The translations under genes and the position numbers were made by a program. A stretch of 64,000 nt of DNA from Sphingobacterium sp. CZ-2. GTDB taxonomy: Bacteria > Bacteroidota > Bacteroidia > Sphingobacteriales > Sphingobacteriaceae. The stretch spans positions 3,658,001 through 3,722,000 of the forward strand of contig NZ_CP038159.1 in NCBI RefSeq assembly GCF_004526235.1, read 5' to 3'. Position 1 is the stretch's first letter. Each line of letters starts with the position of its first letter. The notes below the pieces were generated by a model. It was not told the DNA's origin and made no database searches. It was given only the letters and a program-made list of their open reading frames with translations. Shown in pieces: positions 27,168 to 35,260 of the stretch.

Positions 27168-28022
27168 TCATCTGCCGCCCAACATCTCCTTTAAACTATC
27201 TTCCCAATGAGGGATCTCCAGCTGAAAGGTACTTTTGATCTTCTGCTTATTCAACAGAGAGTATTTTGGTCTTTTGGCTACGGTTGGAAAAAACTTGGAA
27301 TCTACCGGATTCACAACACAAGCGGACGCAGACAGTTCCCTGATCTTGATCGCAAAATCAAACCAGGTCGCTTCACCTTCATTAGAATAATGATAGATAC
27401 CTGCCTGCCACTTTTCCGATCTTATAATGTGCTGTATGGCCTTCGCCAGATCCTTAGCGCTGGTCGGCGAACCTAGCTGGTCATTTACCACATTGATCGA
27501 TTCCCTAATAGCCATAAGGTTCAACATGGTCTTCACAAAATTCTTCCCAAAAATGGAATACAGCCAAGAGGTACGGATAATGATACTATCGGGAAGAATA
27601 TCCTGTATACCCTTCTCACCTTTCAGTTTGCTAAGTCCGTATGCGTTAATAGGGGCGGTAACCTGATCTTCGGTAAGGGGATGCGGAACATCCCCAGGAA
27701 AAACATAATCGGTGGAAATATAGATCAGTTTGGCCGAACAATCCCTGGCTACTTTGGCAATTTCCCTACTCGCTCGGTTATTGACCTTATCGGCAAGATC
27801 GGATTCGGATTCTGCCAGATCAACCGCCGTATACGCCCCTGAATGGATGATCACATCAGGATCGTATCCGGCTAATCGGGCATAGATATTTTCCACATCA
27901 TCCAAAGGTAGATCATCCCTATCCAGAAATATCAGATGATAAGCATCATCGGAAGGCCAGATACTTCTAATCTCGGATCCCAATTGCCCTGAAGCGCCTG
28001 TTACTGCTATCTTTTTCTTCAT
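27168..28022 (-). CDS. rmlD: dTDP-4-dehydrorhamnose reductase
   Basis: A 284-residue SDR with the N-terminal TGASGQLGSEIRSI, the segment VIHSGAYTAVDLAESE, STDYVFPGD and the catalytic Tyr-Lys pair in NAYGLSKLKGE. It reduces dTDP-4-keto-L-rhamnose to dTDP-L-rhamnose with NADPH, the last step of the pathway. It lies between rmlC and rmlA with gaps of 60 to 80 bases. Confidence 0.94.
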   Translation of the reverse strand: MKKKIAVTGASGQLGSEIRSIWPSDDAYHLIFLDRDDLPLDDVENIYARLAGYDPDVIIHSGAYTAVDLAESESDLADKVNNRASREIAKVARDCSAKLIYISTDYVFPGDVPHPLTEDQVTAPINAYGLSKLKGEKGIQDILPDSIIIRTSWLYSIFGKNFVKTMLNLMAIRESINVVNDQLGSPTSAKDLAKAIQHIIRSEKWQAGIYHYSNEGEATWFDFAIKIRELSASACVVNPVDSKFFPTVAKRPKYSLLNKQKIKSTFQLEIPHWEDSLKEMLGGR

Positions 28023-28099
28023 CTTTCTGATTATGTTTTAATAAAGCCTTTGCCGCACTATGCTCGAATCAAAGAATCTTTTATTGATTTTATCAATAT

Positions 28100-28651
28100 C
28101 TAAATGTTACCTACTGCCTCTACAAAGCTGGGTAAGATCATATCCTTTTCCGATAGTTTAAACAGCTCGGAAGGCAATTGCCAGTCGATATCCAATTGAT
28201 CATCATTGTATTTCACTCCCCATTCTGCATCCTTATTGTAATAATTATCACATTTATAAAAAAACTCCGCTGTATCTGTCAGGACAATGAACCCATGTAA
28301 AAATCCACGTGGAACGAACAGTTGTTTTTTATTTTCGGAGGAGAGCTCAACGGCCACATGCTGTCCAAAAGTAGGGGAGTCCCGACGGGCATCTACCGCT
28401 ACATCCAAAACCGCGCCCTGTAGCACCCTGACCAATTTTGCCTGGGCAAATTCTCCCTTTTGCGCATGTAGTCCACGGAGTACCCCTTTGGATGAAAAAG
28501 ATTGGTTATCCTGTACAAAATTCACTTCAGCACCTATGGCGGCTTTGAAGGATTTGGTATTGAAACTTTCGAAAAAATATCCCCGAGGATCACCAAATAC
28601 CTTTGGCTCAAGGATAAAACATCCGGAAACTGTGGTTTCTGTAACTTTCAT
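28100..28651 (-). CDS. rmlC: dTDP-4-dehydrorhamnose 3,5-epimerase
   Basis: A 183-residue cupin of normal RmlC length with the signature DPRGYFFESFN, the substrate-binding VQDNQSFSSKGVLRGLHAQ (the catalytic His is in RGLHAQ), and LFVPRGFLHGFIVLTDTAEFFYKCDNYY near the end. It epimerises C3 and C5 of dTDP-4-keto-6-deoxy-glucose. Confidence 0.96.
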   Translation of the reverse strand: MKVTETTVSGCFILEPKVFGDPRGYFFESFNTKSFKAAIGAEVNFVQDNQSFSSKGVLRGLHAQKGEFAQAKLVRVLQGAVLDVAVDARRDSPTFGQHVAVELSSENKKQLFVPRGFLHGFIVLTDTAEFFYKCDNYYNKDAEWGVKYNDDQLDIDWQLPSELFKLSEKDMILPSFVEAVGNI

Positions 28652-28836
28652 TAATTATTTTATTTTTTTATTCAGGGTTGAAAGACCATCATTATCAGGT
28701 TCATCACCAGCCTTCCTAGGGAGGGCGGAGGGCACTCCGATAATGCGGGATCGAAGCAATCTTCCCATTTCAAGTTTATCGAAAGATTGAACGTACATCC
28801 CAATGGTGGGACTGTCCTTTTCAATTTCGGTATTTT

Positions 28837-29892
28837 TTACCTTGATGAGTAGTGATCCTCATAATATTGCATATAGTTCCCCGAGGAAACCTGTTTCAGC
28901 CATTCTTGATTGTTCAAGAACCAGTCTATCGTCAAAGAAAGTCCCTCTTCAAATGTAACGCTGGGCACCCAGCCCAATTCATGCTTAATTTTATTCGCAT
29001 CGATGGCATAGCGCAGGTCATGGCCCGGTCTATCCTTTACAAATTGGATCAGTTTCTCCGAAGTTCCCGTTTCTCTGCCTAATTTAACATCCATCTGCCT
29101 GCAGAGTTCCCGAACCAGATCTATATTCTTCCATTCATTAAACCCTCCCACGTTATAGGAAGACCCGACATCTGCTTGGTGAAATACCAGATCGATGGCG
29201 CGGGCATGATCCACAACGAACAACCAATCGCGGGTATATTTGCCATCCCCATAGATCGGCAAAGGTTTATTGTTGAGGATATTCAGGATACATAGCGGGA
29301 TCAGTTTCTCCGGAAAATGGTTGGGACCATAATTGTTGGAGCAGTTAGTCATGACAATAGGCAAGCCAAAAGTATCGTGGTAGGCCCTAACAAGATGGTC
29401 GGATGAAGCTTTTGAGGCAGAATAAGGTGAATGGGGATCGTATTTGGTTTCTTCGGTGAAAAGCCCTTTTTCTCCCAGAGCGCCAAATACCTCATCGGTA
29501 GAAATATGGTGGAACCTTTTTCCTTCATAATCGCCCACCCAAATACGCTTTGCAGATTCCAATAGATTTACCGTTCCGACCACGTTGGTATAGACAAATG
29601 CCAACGGATCTGAAATGGAACGATCCACATGCGATTCGGCTGCCAGATGGATTACACCATCCGGTCGATAGGTATTGAAAACTTCATCAACTGCATCCTT
29701 ATCTCTGATATCGGCCTTTTGGAACGTATAGTTATCCGCTGATTCAATATCCTGAAGGTTTTCGAGGTTTCCCGCATAGGTTAGGGAATCCATGTTGATG
29801 ATCCGATAACCCGGATATTTCAGCACGAACAACCGTACCACATGCGAACCGATAAACCCTGCACCACCTGTAATGAGAATCGTTTTATCCAT
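28837..29892 (-). CDS. rmlB: dTDP-glucose 4,6-dehydratase
   Basis: A 351-residue extended SDR with ITGGAGFIGSHVVRLF at the start, LAAESHVDRSISDPLAFV, HISTDEVFGALG (catalytic Thr-Asp-Glu), YSASKASSDHLVRAY and the NCSNNYGPNHFPEKLIP segment. It forms dTDP-4-keto-6-deoxyglucose. This product also feeds viosamine-type 4-amino sugars, so it may serve the aminotransferase at 934. It is first in its operon, 185 bases upstream of rmlC, and is preceded by a gap of over 900 bases. Confidence 0.96.
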   Translation of the reverse strand: MDKTILITGGAGFIGSHVVRLFVLKYPGYRIINMDSLTYAGNLENLQDIESADNYTFQKADIRDKDAVDEVFNTYRPDGVIHLAAESHVDRSISDPLAFVYTNVVGTVNLLESAKRIWVGDYEGKRFHHISTDEVFGALGEKGLFTEETKYDPHSPYSASKASSDHLVRAYHDTFGLPIVMTNCSNNYGPNHFPEKLIPLCILNILNNKPLPIYGDGKYTRDWLFVVDHARAIDLVFHQADVGSSYNVGGFNEWKNIDLVRELCRQMDVKLGRETGTSEKLIQFVKDRPGHDLRYAIDANKIKHELGWVPSVTFEEGLSLTIDWFLNNQEWLKQVSSGNYMQYYEDHYSSR

Positions 29893-30821
29893 ATTCTAAT
29901 TTAACAAATTGCCTTGGTAATAAGCGATTATTTAATTGAACCGCTAAAATAATAAATTATTTAGGGCCTTTGTTGCTGAAGTTTCCGGATAATTCGGATT
30001 TGTCGTCGGAAAGCGTCTTTTCCTTAAGTATTTTTTTTAACCATTCAACAAAATCATCCAATAATAAATTTTGTCTATTTAGTTGTCCTTTTTCCAGCAA
30101 AGAGCTGGATTCACTAGTTCGAATATAGTATTTTCACTCATTGTGATTTCCGAACGGGGCTGATCTGGAAACAGAAAATGGAATCTCGAAATTTCGGAGA
30201 TGAAAACAGTCGTTCACTTGGACAGTGATCCACCCAAAGCGATAAAAAGAAGTAATATATCCATAATCTCTGTTGGTACAGCAAGGATACTAGAAGAATC
30301 TATCTCGAAAAAAGCAAGATAATCTTCCTTGAATAGAATAATTAGATAAAGAAAAAAACTGCACCATTGAGAGGTATAAAGAAAAGGTAGTTCTGAATGA
30401 CAAGGATGGTCCCCCAAGCAAAAGCATTAGGATCGCGACAGAAAGCCATATTGTTTAATTTACCTATTTGCTAACCTCAATCTTAAGAGCAGGAGATTTT
30501 CGGCAGGTAATCCAAACTAAAATGTGATGCCCGGATCAGGATAGAAGACTGGCTGGAAGAAGATGAAACAAACCGCAGAAATGAATGAACAGATAACCAG
30601 TCCAAGTTTCCCAAAGTTATCCTGAGCAATTGGAAGATGAGATAAAAGTGGCCATAAACCCAAACAAGGGTGGAAATACTTTGTGAAAAAAAGGTTGTGG
30701 ATGTACAGGTATCAAATTACAATAATGAAAAAAAAACATGCATTCACTAAAAAAGAGATGCCTTGCCTCTCTTCACTATTGTTTCCCATCAACTATCAGT
30801 TCATCAATCCCATAGCGATGA
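29893..30821. other. Long gap without a convincing gene, possibly decayed coding DNA
   Basis: About 930 bases between rmlB and the tyrosine phosphatase gene. Only short frames are present. On the minus strand, a frame ending in TAA near 29958 reads QNLLLDDFVEWLKKILKEKT and looks protein-like, but it lacks an ATG. A nearby ATG at 30141 (MSENTIFELV) is in another frame and soon stops. On the plus strand, ATG at 30200 opens a 40-residue frame (MKTVVHLDSDPPKAIKRSN) ending at 30322. On the minus strand, a 67-residue frame covers 30214-30417 with no recognisable features. The pattern fits remnants of one or two small frameshifted genes, but I cannot assign a family. The right half includes no hairpin with a T-run that I can see. 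Confidence 0.4.
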
Positions 30822-31613
30822 TCAAGCAATATTCCTCACCTTATCCGAATAAAGGCTTATATTTCTGATCGGATTATCTTTCAGCAAATCCTGCACATCA
30901 TATTTCACTACCACCTGCTTCAGAGCCTCCAGATGCCTGGCATGGTGCATATCTGTACCCACAAAATCATACATACCGGAACGGATCAAGGTCAATGCCG
31001 CGGTTTTTACATTCTCTCCATAATATTTACTGATGGAAAGCAGGTTCAGCTGCAACATACAGCCAGCATTCTTGATATCCTCAAAGATCTTAAAGTTATT
31101 ATGGTAATAGTTATAACGCTCAGGATGCGCCAAGATGGGCTGATATCCCTTATCCTGGATAGATTTGATGATACTGAACAAACCTTTGGATTCCGATAGG
31201 TAGGACATCTCGATCAGCACATATTTCTCAGCTAACAAACACAGGTTATCGTTCTCTATCCAATGATCCAACTGATCATCGATCATATATTCAGCACTGA
31301 AGTCCAGTCTGAAGTCTATCCCCTGGCTCTTTAGGGCAGTCATAAGGCAAGAATGGGCTCCTGCAATACTTTCTGGTGTATTATCATGTACCCCTGCCAT
31401 CACGTGCGGTGTGGAAACACTCCGGTGGATCCCCAACTCCTGTAGGCCCCTGATCAGTTCCATCGACTGATCTATAGACTGACTTCCGTCATCAATGCCT
31501 GGAAGGATATGATTGTGCATATCCCAACCAATCCATGCTAGTCTGTTATGGTGAGAACCACGCTGTGGCCCCTTCTTCTCGCTTCCTCCAAATAAATTTG
31601 ACCAGAATCCCAT
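30822..31613 (-). CDS. PHP-type protein tyrosine phosphatase (CpsB/YwqE/CapC family)
   Basis: A 263-residue PHP-domain protein with metal-binding motifs WDMHNHILPGIDDGSQ near residue 30, STPHVMAG, ILAHPERYNYYH and VGTDMHHARHL. This family dephosphorylates the tyrosine kinase that regulates chain length and export in Wzy-dependent polysaccharide systems. The kinase partner (Wzc) is not in the window and is probably beyond the left edge beside the Wza-like gene. The short N-terminal tail (GFWSNLFGGSEKKG) is polar and without a signal peptide, so the enzyme is cytoplasmic. Confidence 0.9.
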   Translation of the reverse strand: MGFWSNLFGGSEKKGPQRGSHHNRLAWIGWDMHNHILPGIDDGSQSIDQSMELIRGLQELGIHRSVSTPHVMAGVHDNTPESIAGAHSCLMTALKSQGIDFRLDFSAEYMIDDQLDHWIENDNLCLLAEKYVLIEMSYLSESKGLFSIIKSIQDKGYQPILAHPERYNYYHNNFKIFEDIKNAGCMLQLNLLSISKYYGENVKTAALTLIRSGMYDFVGTDMHHARHLEALKQVVVKYDVQDLLKDNPIRNISLYSDKVRNIA

Positions 31614-31738
31614 GCTGTTGTATTACTTTTAAAAAAATAGTTTGGTCTGCTCGCTACCTGTAGCAAAAGCAGTACAGTATTAATACGCTCGTTTAAAGTA
31701 TTTAACGGAGCCTGGTTACTAAACGCTACATCCTGTCT

Positions 31739-32728
31739 TTATACAAGTTCGGAATTATCCTTCTCCAAGGCTTCATAAACCTGTTTTACATCTTGTGCAC
31801 GATTTCTATCCAGCACCAGGACCGCATCTTCTGTACTGATCATCATGCAGTTCGATAACCCAACAAATACCGTGTGCGTATTTGTCCCTACAACAATATT
31901 GCCATTCTCATCTTCTTTATGCCCCTTTTCCTTAAAATAGGCATATAGGGAATCAAAAGCCCCCATATCAGACCAGTTGAAGCGGGCAGGAACTACCTTG
32001 ATGAGGTCCGATCTTTCCAATACCGCATAGTCAATGCTCTTGGAAGGGATCCTCATTGAGTGCCCTTCATCCAGCACCAAATTCTCTGCATATTCAAAAG
32101 CCACCTCGCAAGCATTGTACAACTTGGGCTCAAAGCGCATCAGTTCCTCCAGGTAAACCCCCGCCTTAAAGCAGAAGATCCCTGAGTTCCATAGGAAGTT
32201 CCCTTTTTTCAGGAATTCCTTAGCGGTATCCTCATTCGGTTTTTCACGGAAGGAAAGTACATTGTTATGCTCATGTTCGATATAGCCGTAACCCGTTTCC
32301 GGCCGGGTAGGGATTATCCCAAAAGTGGCAATAAAACCTTCCTGCGCAAAAACGATCCCTTGGTTGACGGCTTCCGCATAAGCTTGCTGGTCTTCGATCA
32401 GGTGATCCGATGGTGTCACCACCAGAATATCATCCGGATCGGCATGGAAAGCGGCAAAGGCAATGGCAGCCGCGGTATTTCGTGGAGCAGCCTCCGCGAT
32501 GATATCGTGTTCCACTTTCTTCAAGAATGGTTCGGCCAGAGCCTTGTTGGAACTGGAGCCCACCAGTATGACTTTAGAAGAAACCTCGATGTTCCGATCG
32601 ATGGTCAGTTCGAATAGGGTTTTGCCTTCAAAAATAGGCAGGTACTGTTTGGGTCTTGATTTACGGGATAAAGGCCAAAGTCGGGAACCGACACCGCCTG
32701 AAAGTATGACGTTGATAATTTTGCTCAT
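31739..32728 (-). CDS. manC: Mannose-1-phosphate guanylyltransferase
   Basis: A 329-residue nucleotidyltransferase with the loop SGGVGSRLWPLSRKSRPKQYL, the segment VTPSDHLIED, SFREKPNEDTAKEFL and a C-terminal VLERSDLIKVVPARFNWSDMGAFDSL that are typical of ManC. It has only the pyrophosphorylase domain; the C-terminal isomerase cupin of bifunctional ManC is absent, as is common in Bacteroidota. It makes GDP-mannose for glycan synthesis. A perfect 14-base palindrome lies 12 bases before its start. Confidence 0.92.
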   Translation of the reverse strand: MSKIINVILSGGVGSRLWPLSRKSRPKQYLPIFEGKTLFELTIDRNIEVSSKVILVGSSSNKALAEPFLKKVEHDIIAEAAPRNTAAAIAFAAFHADPDDILVVTPSDHLIEDQQAYAEAVNQGIVFAQEGFIATFGIIPTRPETGYGYIEHEHNNVLSFREKPNEDTAKEFLKKGNFLWNSGIFCFKAGVYLEELMRFEPKLYNACEVAFEYAENLVLDEGHSMRIPSKSIDYAVLERSDLIKVVPARFNWSDMGAFDSLYAYFKEKGHKEDENGNIVVGTNTHTVFVGLSNCMMISTEDAVLVLDRNRAQDVKQVYEALEKDNSELV

Positions 32729-32739
32729 ATGTGTTGGTC

Positions 32740-32753
32740 TAGGGAATTCCCTA
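32740..32753. promoter_or_regulatory. 14-bp perfect palindrome just upstream of manC
   Basis: TAGGGAATTCCCTA is a full palindrome centred at 32746-32747. It lies 12 bases upstream of the manC ATG (32728) on the minus strand, in the position where a bound repressor or an RNA hairpin would hinder translation or transcription start. It has no known match in my memory. Confidence 0.4.
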
Positions 32754-32867
32754 ATCTTTTGCTAATTGATAATAATCTTTTTAAAGATAACCTTTATATA
32801 AAGAAATAGTTCATCATACCTAATAATATTACCTGGTATATGAAGAAGAGCTGCCCGGTCCGTAAAT

Positions 32868-33392
32868 CTATCCCAACTTGTTCATTTCCATAGCGGCATC
32901 CTTTTTCAGGAATAGATGAGCCGTTGCTCTGGCATCTGAAAGAGCATCGTGGTGCTTAAGTTCTACGCCCATAAGCTCACAGCATATGCTCAGTTTCGTA
33001 CGTTCAAAGCCGTAGGATCGGTAGATCTTACTGGTGCAGTCCCACATATTGGCCAATTCCAATTCCGGGTAGTGAAGGTTATAGAAAGACATGGTGTCCT
33101 TTAGTACGGAACGGTCCAATAGTTCATCATGGGCCACCATATGCTGCCCTTGGATCATTTCTTTTATGGTCGGGTAGATCTCGATAAAGGAAGGAGCATC
33201 TGCGGTATGTTTGGGCTTTATCCCGTGGACACGGGAGGTCTGCCACATGTATTTGTTATCTGGGGGACGGACCAGACTGTAAAATTCATTGCTGATCTCG
33301 CCATTTACGACATTCACTATACCTACAGCACAAACGCTATTGTATTTTGCCGTAGCTAATTCAAAATCGATCGTTGTAAAAGTTTCTAGCAT
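32868..33392 (-). CDS. DEDD-family 3'-5' exonuclease (DnaQ-like)
   Basis: A 174-residue exonuclease domain with ExoI motif FTTIDFELAT (Asp and Glu), ExoII-like segment HMVAHDELLDRSVL and ExoIII motif HHDALSDARATAHL (His and Asp), so all four metal-binding acids and the His are present. It resembles the epsilon proofreading/PolC-type exonuclease family but stands alone. It probably acts in DNA repair or nucleic acid trimming. It is followed upstream by rarA on the same strand, and may have its own promoter at 33446. Confidence 0.88.
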   Translation of the reverse strand: MLETFTTIDFELATAKYNSVCAVGIVNVVNGEISNEFYSLVRPPDNKYMWQTSRVHGIKPKHTADAPSFIEIYPTIKEMIQGQHMVAHDELLDRSVLKDTMSFYNLHYPELELANMWDCTSKIYRSYGFERTKLSICCELMGVELKHHDALSDARATAHLFLKKDAAMEMNKLG

Positions 33393-33445
33393 GCTAAGCT
33401 TTCATAAATATGTACAGAAATCGGATATCTCTATTGCCTAATACG

Positions 33446-33453
33446 CAAAAGTA
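33446..33453 (-). promoter_or_regulatory. Possible -7 box for the exonuclease gene
   Basis: On the minus strand it reads TACTTTTG, a full match to TAnnTTTG, about 55 bases upstream of the exonuclease ATG at 33392 and just after the rarA stop codon. A -33 element is not clear. Confidence 0.33.
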
Positions 33454-33462
33454 AACAAAAAT

Positions 33463-34740
33463 CTAATAGCCATATTTACCATTCCATTTCTCCTTTAAGG
33501 TTTGTCGCAATTTATCCTCCGCAGGGTTCTTCCCCGGATCGTATAATTTAAGGCCACTCAGTTCATCGGGCATGAACTCCTGATCCACGAAATTTCCAGC
33601 ATGGGCATGTGCATAGAGGTATTCCGTGCCGTAATTTAATTCTTTCATGAGCTTGGTCGGGGCATTCCTTAAGTGGATCGGAATGGATAGGTTTCCCGTT
33701 TTTTTTACGATTGCCTGCGCTTTGTTAATGGCTTCATAGGCCGCATTGCTTTTTGCCGAACTGGCCAAATAGGTCACAGTTTGCGAAAGGATGATCCTTG
33801 ATTCCGGCCATCCGATCACATTTACGGCCTGAAAGCAGTTGTTGGCCAATAGAAGGGCATTGGGATTGGCATTCCCGATATCCTCAGATGCAAGTATAAG
33901 AAGCCTACGCGCAATGAATTTCGGATCTTCCCCACCCTCGATCATTCTGGCCAACCAATATACAGCGGCATTGGGATCGGATCCACGAATGGATTTGATG
34001 AAGGCCGAAATGATATCGTAATGTTGATCCCCGGTTTTATCGTACCGTAAGCGGTTCTGCTGGACATGTTGCGCAACAAATTGATTGGTGATGGGTTGTC
34101 CCAGATGCCCCGCTGCCTTGGTCACCAGTTCCAAAATATTCAGTAATTTCCTGGCATCGCCGCCAGAAAGCTGCAACAGGGCCTCGTATTCCTCAACTCT
34201 AAGGTTTTCCTGTTTGAGATATTCATCTTCCCGCATGGCCCGGTCCACTATCCTGACCAGTTCCTCTTTGCCGAGTTCCTTCAACACAAACACTTGGCAA
34301 CGTGATAACAGGGCAGAGATCACCTCAAAAGAAGGATTTTCGGTGGTTGCTCCGATCAGGGTGACAGTTCCTCGTTCAACAGCTCCCAGTAGGGAATCCT
34401 GTTGGGATTTGGAGAAACGGTGTATCTCATCGATGAAAAGGATGGGCTGTTCCTGGTTGAAGGTCTTCATCTGTTCAGCCTTCTCGATAATTTCCCGCAC
34501 GTCCCTGACCCCAGACTGAATGGCACTCAAGGAGTAGAATGGACGGTCCAATGAATGGGCTATCAAGAAGGCCAATGTAGTCTTGCCTACACCTGGTGGC
34601 CCCCAAAGTATCATGGAAGGTATATTCTGATTGATGATCGCATTCTGAAGGACGGCCCCTTGACCTAGGATGTGCTCTTGGCCAATGTATCCTGAAAGTT
34701 CTTTGGGCCGCATCCTTTCGGCCAATGGAATCGTTGACAT
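33463..34740 (-). CDS. rarA: Replication-associated recombination protein A
   Basis: A 425-residue AAA+ ATPase, start at ATG 34740 (STIPLAERMRPKELSGYIGQ, the conserved family N-terminus). An in-frame ATG at 34788 would add 16 residues that lack family similarity. It has Walker A GPPGVGKTTLAF, Walker B ILFIDEIHRF, sensor 1 IGATTENPSF and the C-terminal MgsA tetramerisation domain with the motif WLARMIEGGEDPKFIARRL. RarA/MgsA works at stalled replication forks. It is a housekeeping gene marking the edge of the polysaccharide-related region. Confidence 0.96.
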   Translation of the reverse strand: MSTIPLAERMRPKELSGYIGQEHILGQGAVLQNAIINQNIPSMILWGPPGVGKTTLAFLIAHSLDRPFYSLSAIQSGVRDVREIIEKAEQMKTFNQEQPILFIDEIHRFSKSQQDSLLGAVERGTVTLIGATTENPSFEVISALLSRCQVFVLKELGKEELVRIVDRAMREDEYLKQENLRVEEYEALLQLSGGDARKLLNILELVTKAAGHLGQPITNQFVAQHVQQNRLRYDKTGDQHYDIISAFIKSIRGSDPNAAVYWLARMIEGGEDPKFIARRLLILASEDIGNANPNALLLANNCFQAVNVIGWPESRIILSQTVTYLASSAKSNAAYEAINKAQAIVKKTGNLSIPIHLRNAPTKLMKELNYGTEYLYAHAHAGNFVDQEFMPDELSGLKLYDPGKNPAEDKLRQTLKEKWNGKYGY

Positions 34741-34992
34741 ATGCAATAATACGAATTTTTGATTATCACAGGATTTCCTTGGACGCATTTCTGGTTATCC
34801 AATTTTTAGGAAATATCCGGACACATGAACAGATCGACCTAAAAACTGGACATTTTTTCAAGTATCTATTTATTAAACAGAAGAATATTTTTCATTAAAA
34901 TACATGTTTTTATTCTTTGATTAATTTTTTTCTCGTTTTTCAGCAAAAATGGTTTTGGAATAATTTCCAGGCAAAACTGCACGGGTTTTGAA

Positions 34993-35151
34993 ATGTATTC
35001 TGAAAACAAGAAACATACTGTTGGACCTAGATATACAAATATGGACACACTGGAAGAAAAAGCAAAAATTCTTGGGCTGGAAAAAGGTTACTACCTTCTA
35101 TTAATGGAGATATTGTACCCTGGTGAAGAACCTCAACAGAAAACCGTCTGA
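34993..35151 (+). CDS. Possible small protein gene of 52 residues
   Basis: The ATG at 34993 opens a 52-residue frame (begins MYSENKKHTVGPRYTNMDT, then EEKAKILGLEKGYYLLLMEI) ending in TGA at 35151. The frame is open further upstream to a stop at 34918, but without another ATG. The main support is position: a strong plus-strand terminator begins 26 bases after its stop codon, and no other plus-strand gene would explain that terminator. I do not recognise the sequence. Charged, with one amphipathic helix-like stretch; no signal peptide. It could also be the remnant of a longer gene. Confidence 0.38.
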   Translation: MYSENKKHTVGPRYTNMDTLEEKAKILGLEKGYYLLLMEILYPGEEPQQKTV

Positions 35152-35176
35152 TCAAGCACTATAACTATTATATCCT

Positions 35177-35219
35177 GGCAATGGGGTGTTCCGAATTCGG
35201 ATCATCCCATTGCCTTTTT
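35177..35219 (+). terminator. Rho-independent terminator on the plus strand
   Basis: Arms GGCAATGGGGTG (35177-35188) and CATCCCATTGCC (35203-35214) pair over 12 positions with one G-T wobble. The loop itself contains the palindrome CCGAATTCGG, and five T follow directly. No T-run follows on the minus strand, so the signal serves plus-strand transcription, presumably of the small ORF at 34993-35151. Confidence 0.72.
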
Positions 35220-35260
35220 GGCGCAGAACATTAAGTGGTTTTGCTCATCGTATTTTAAGA

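Larger units (their letters stand above)
34741..35260. other. Intergenic stretch between rarA and the usher-like operon
   Basis: About 520 bases. Its first 250 bases are very AT-rich and appear non-coding. The second half holds a short plus-strand ORF and a plus-strand terminator, listed separately. A 60-residue minus-strand frame at 34866-35048 has no features of its own and runs over the same bases. Confidence 0.5.

Noticed and set aside
30214..30417. 67-residue minus-strand ORF
   Set aside because: No signal peptide, motif or ribosome site, overlaps another short plus-strand frame, and there is no operon context.
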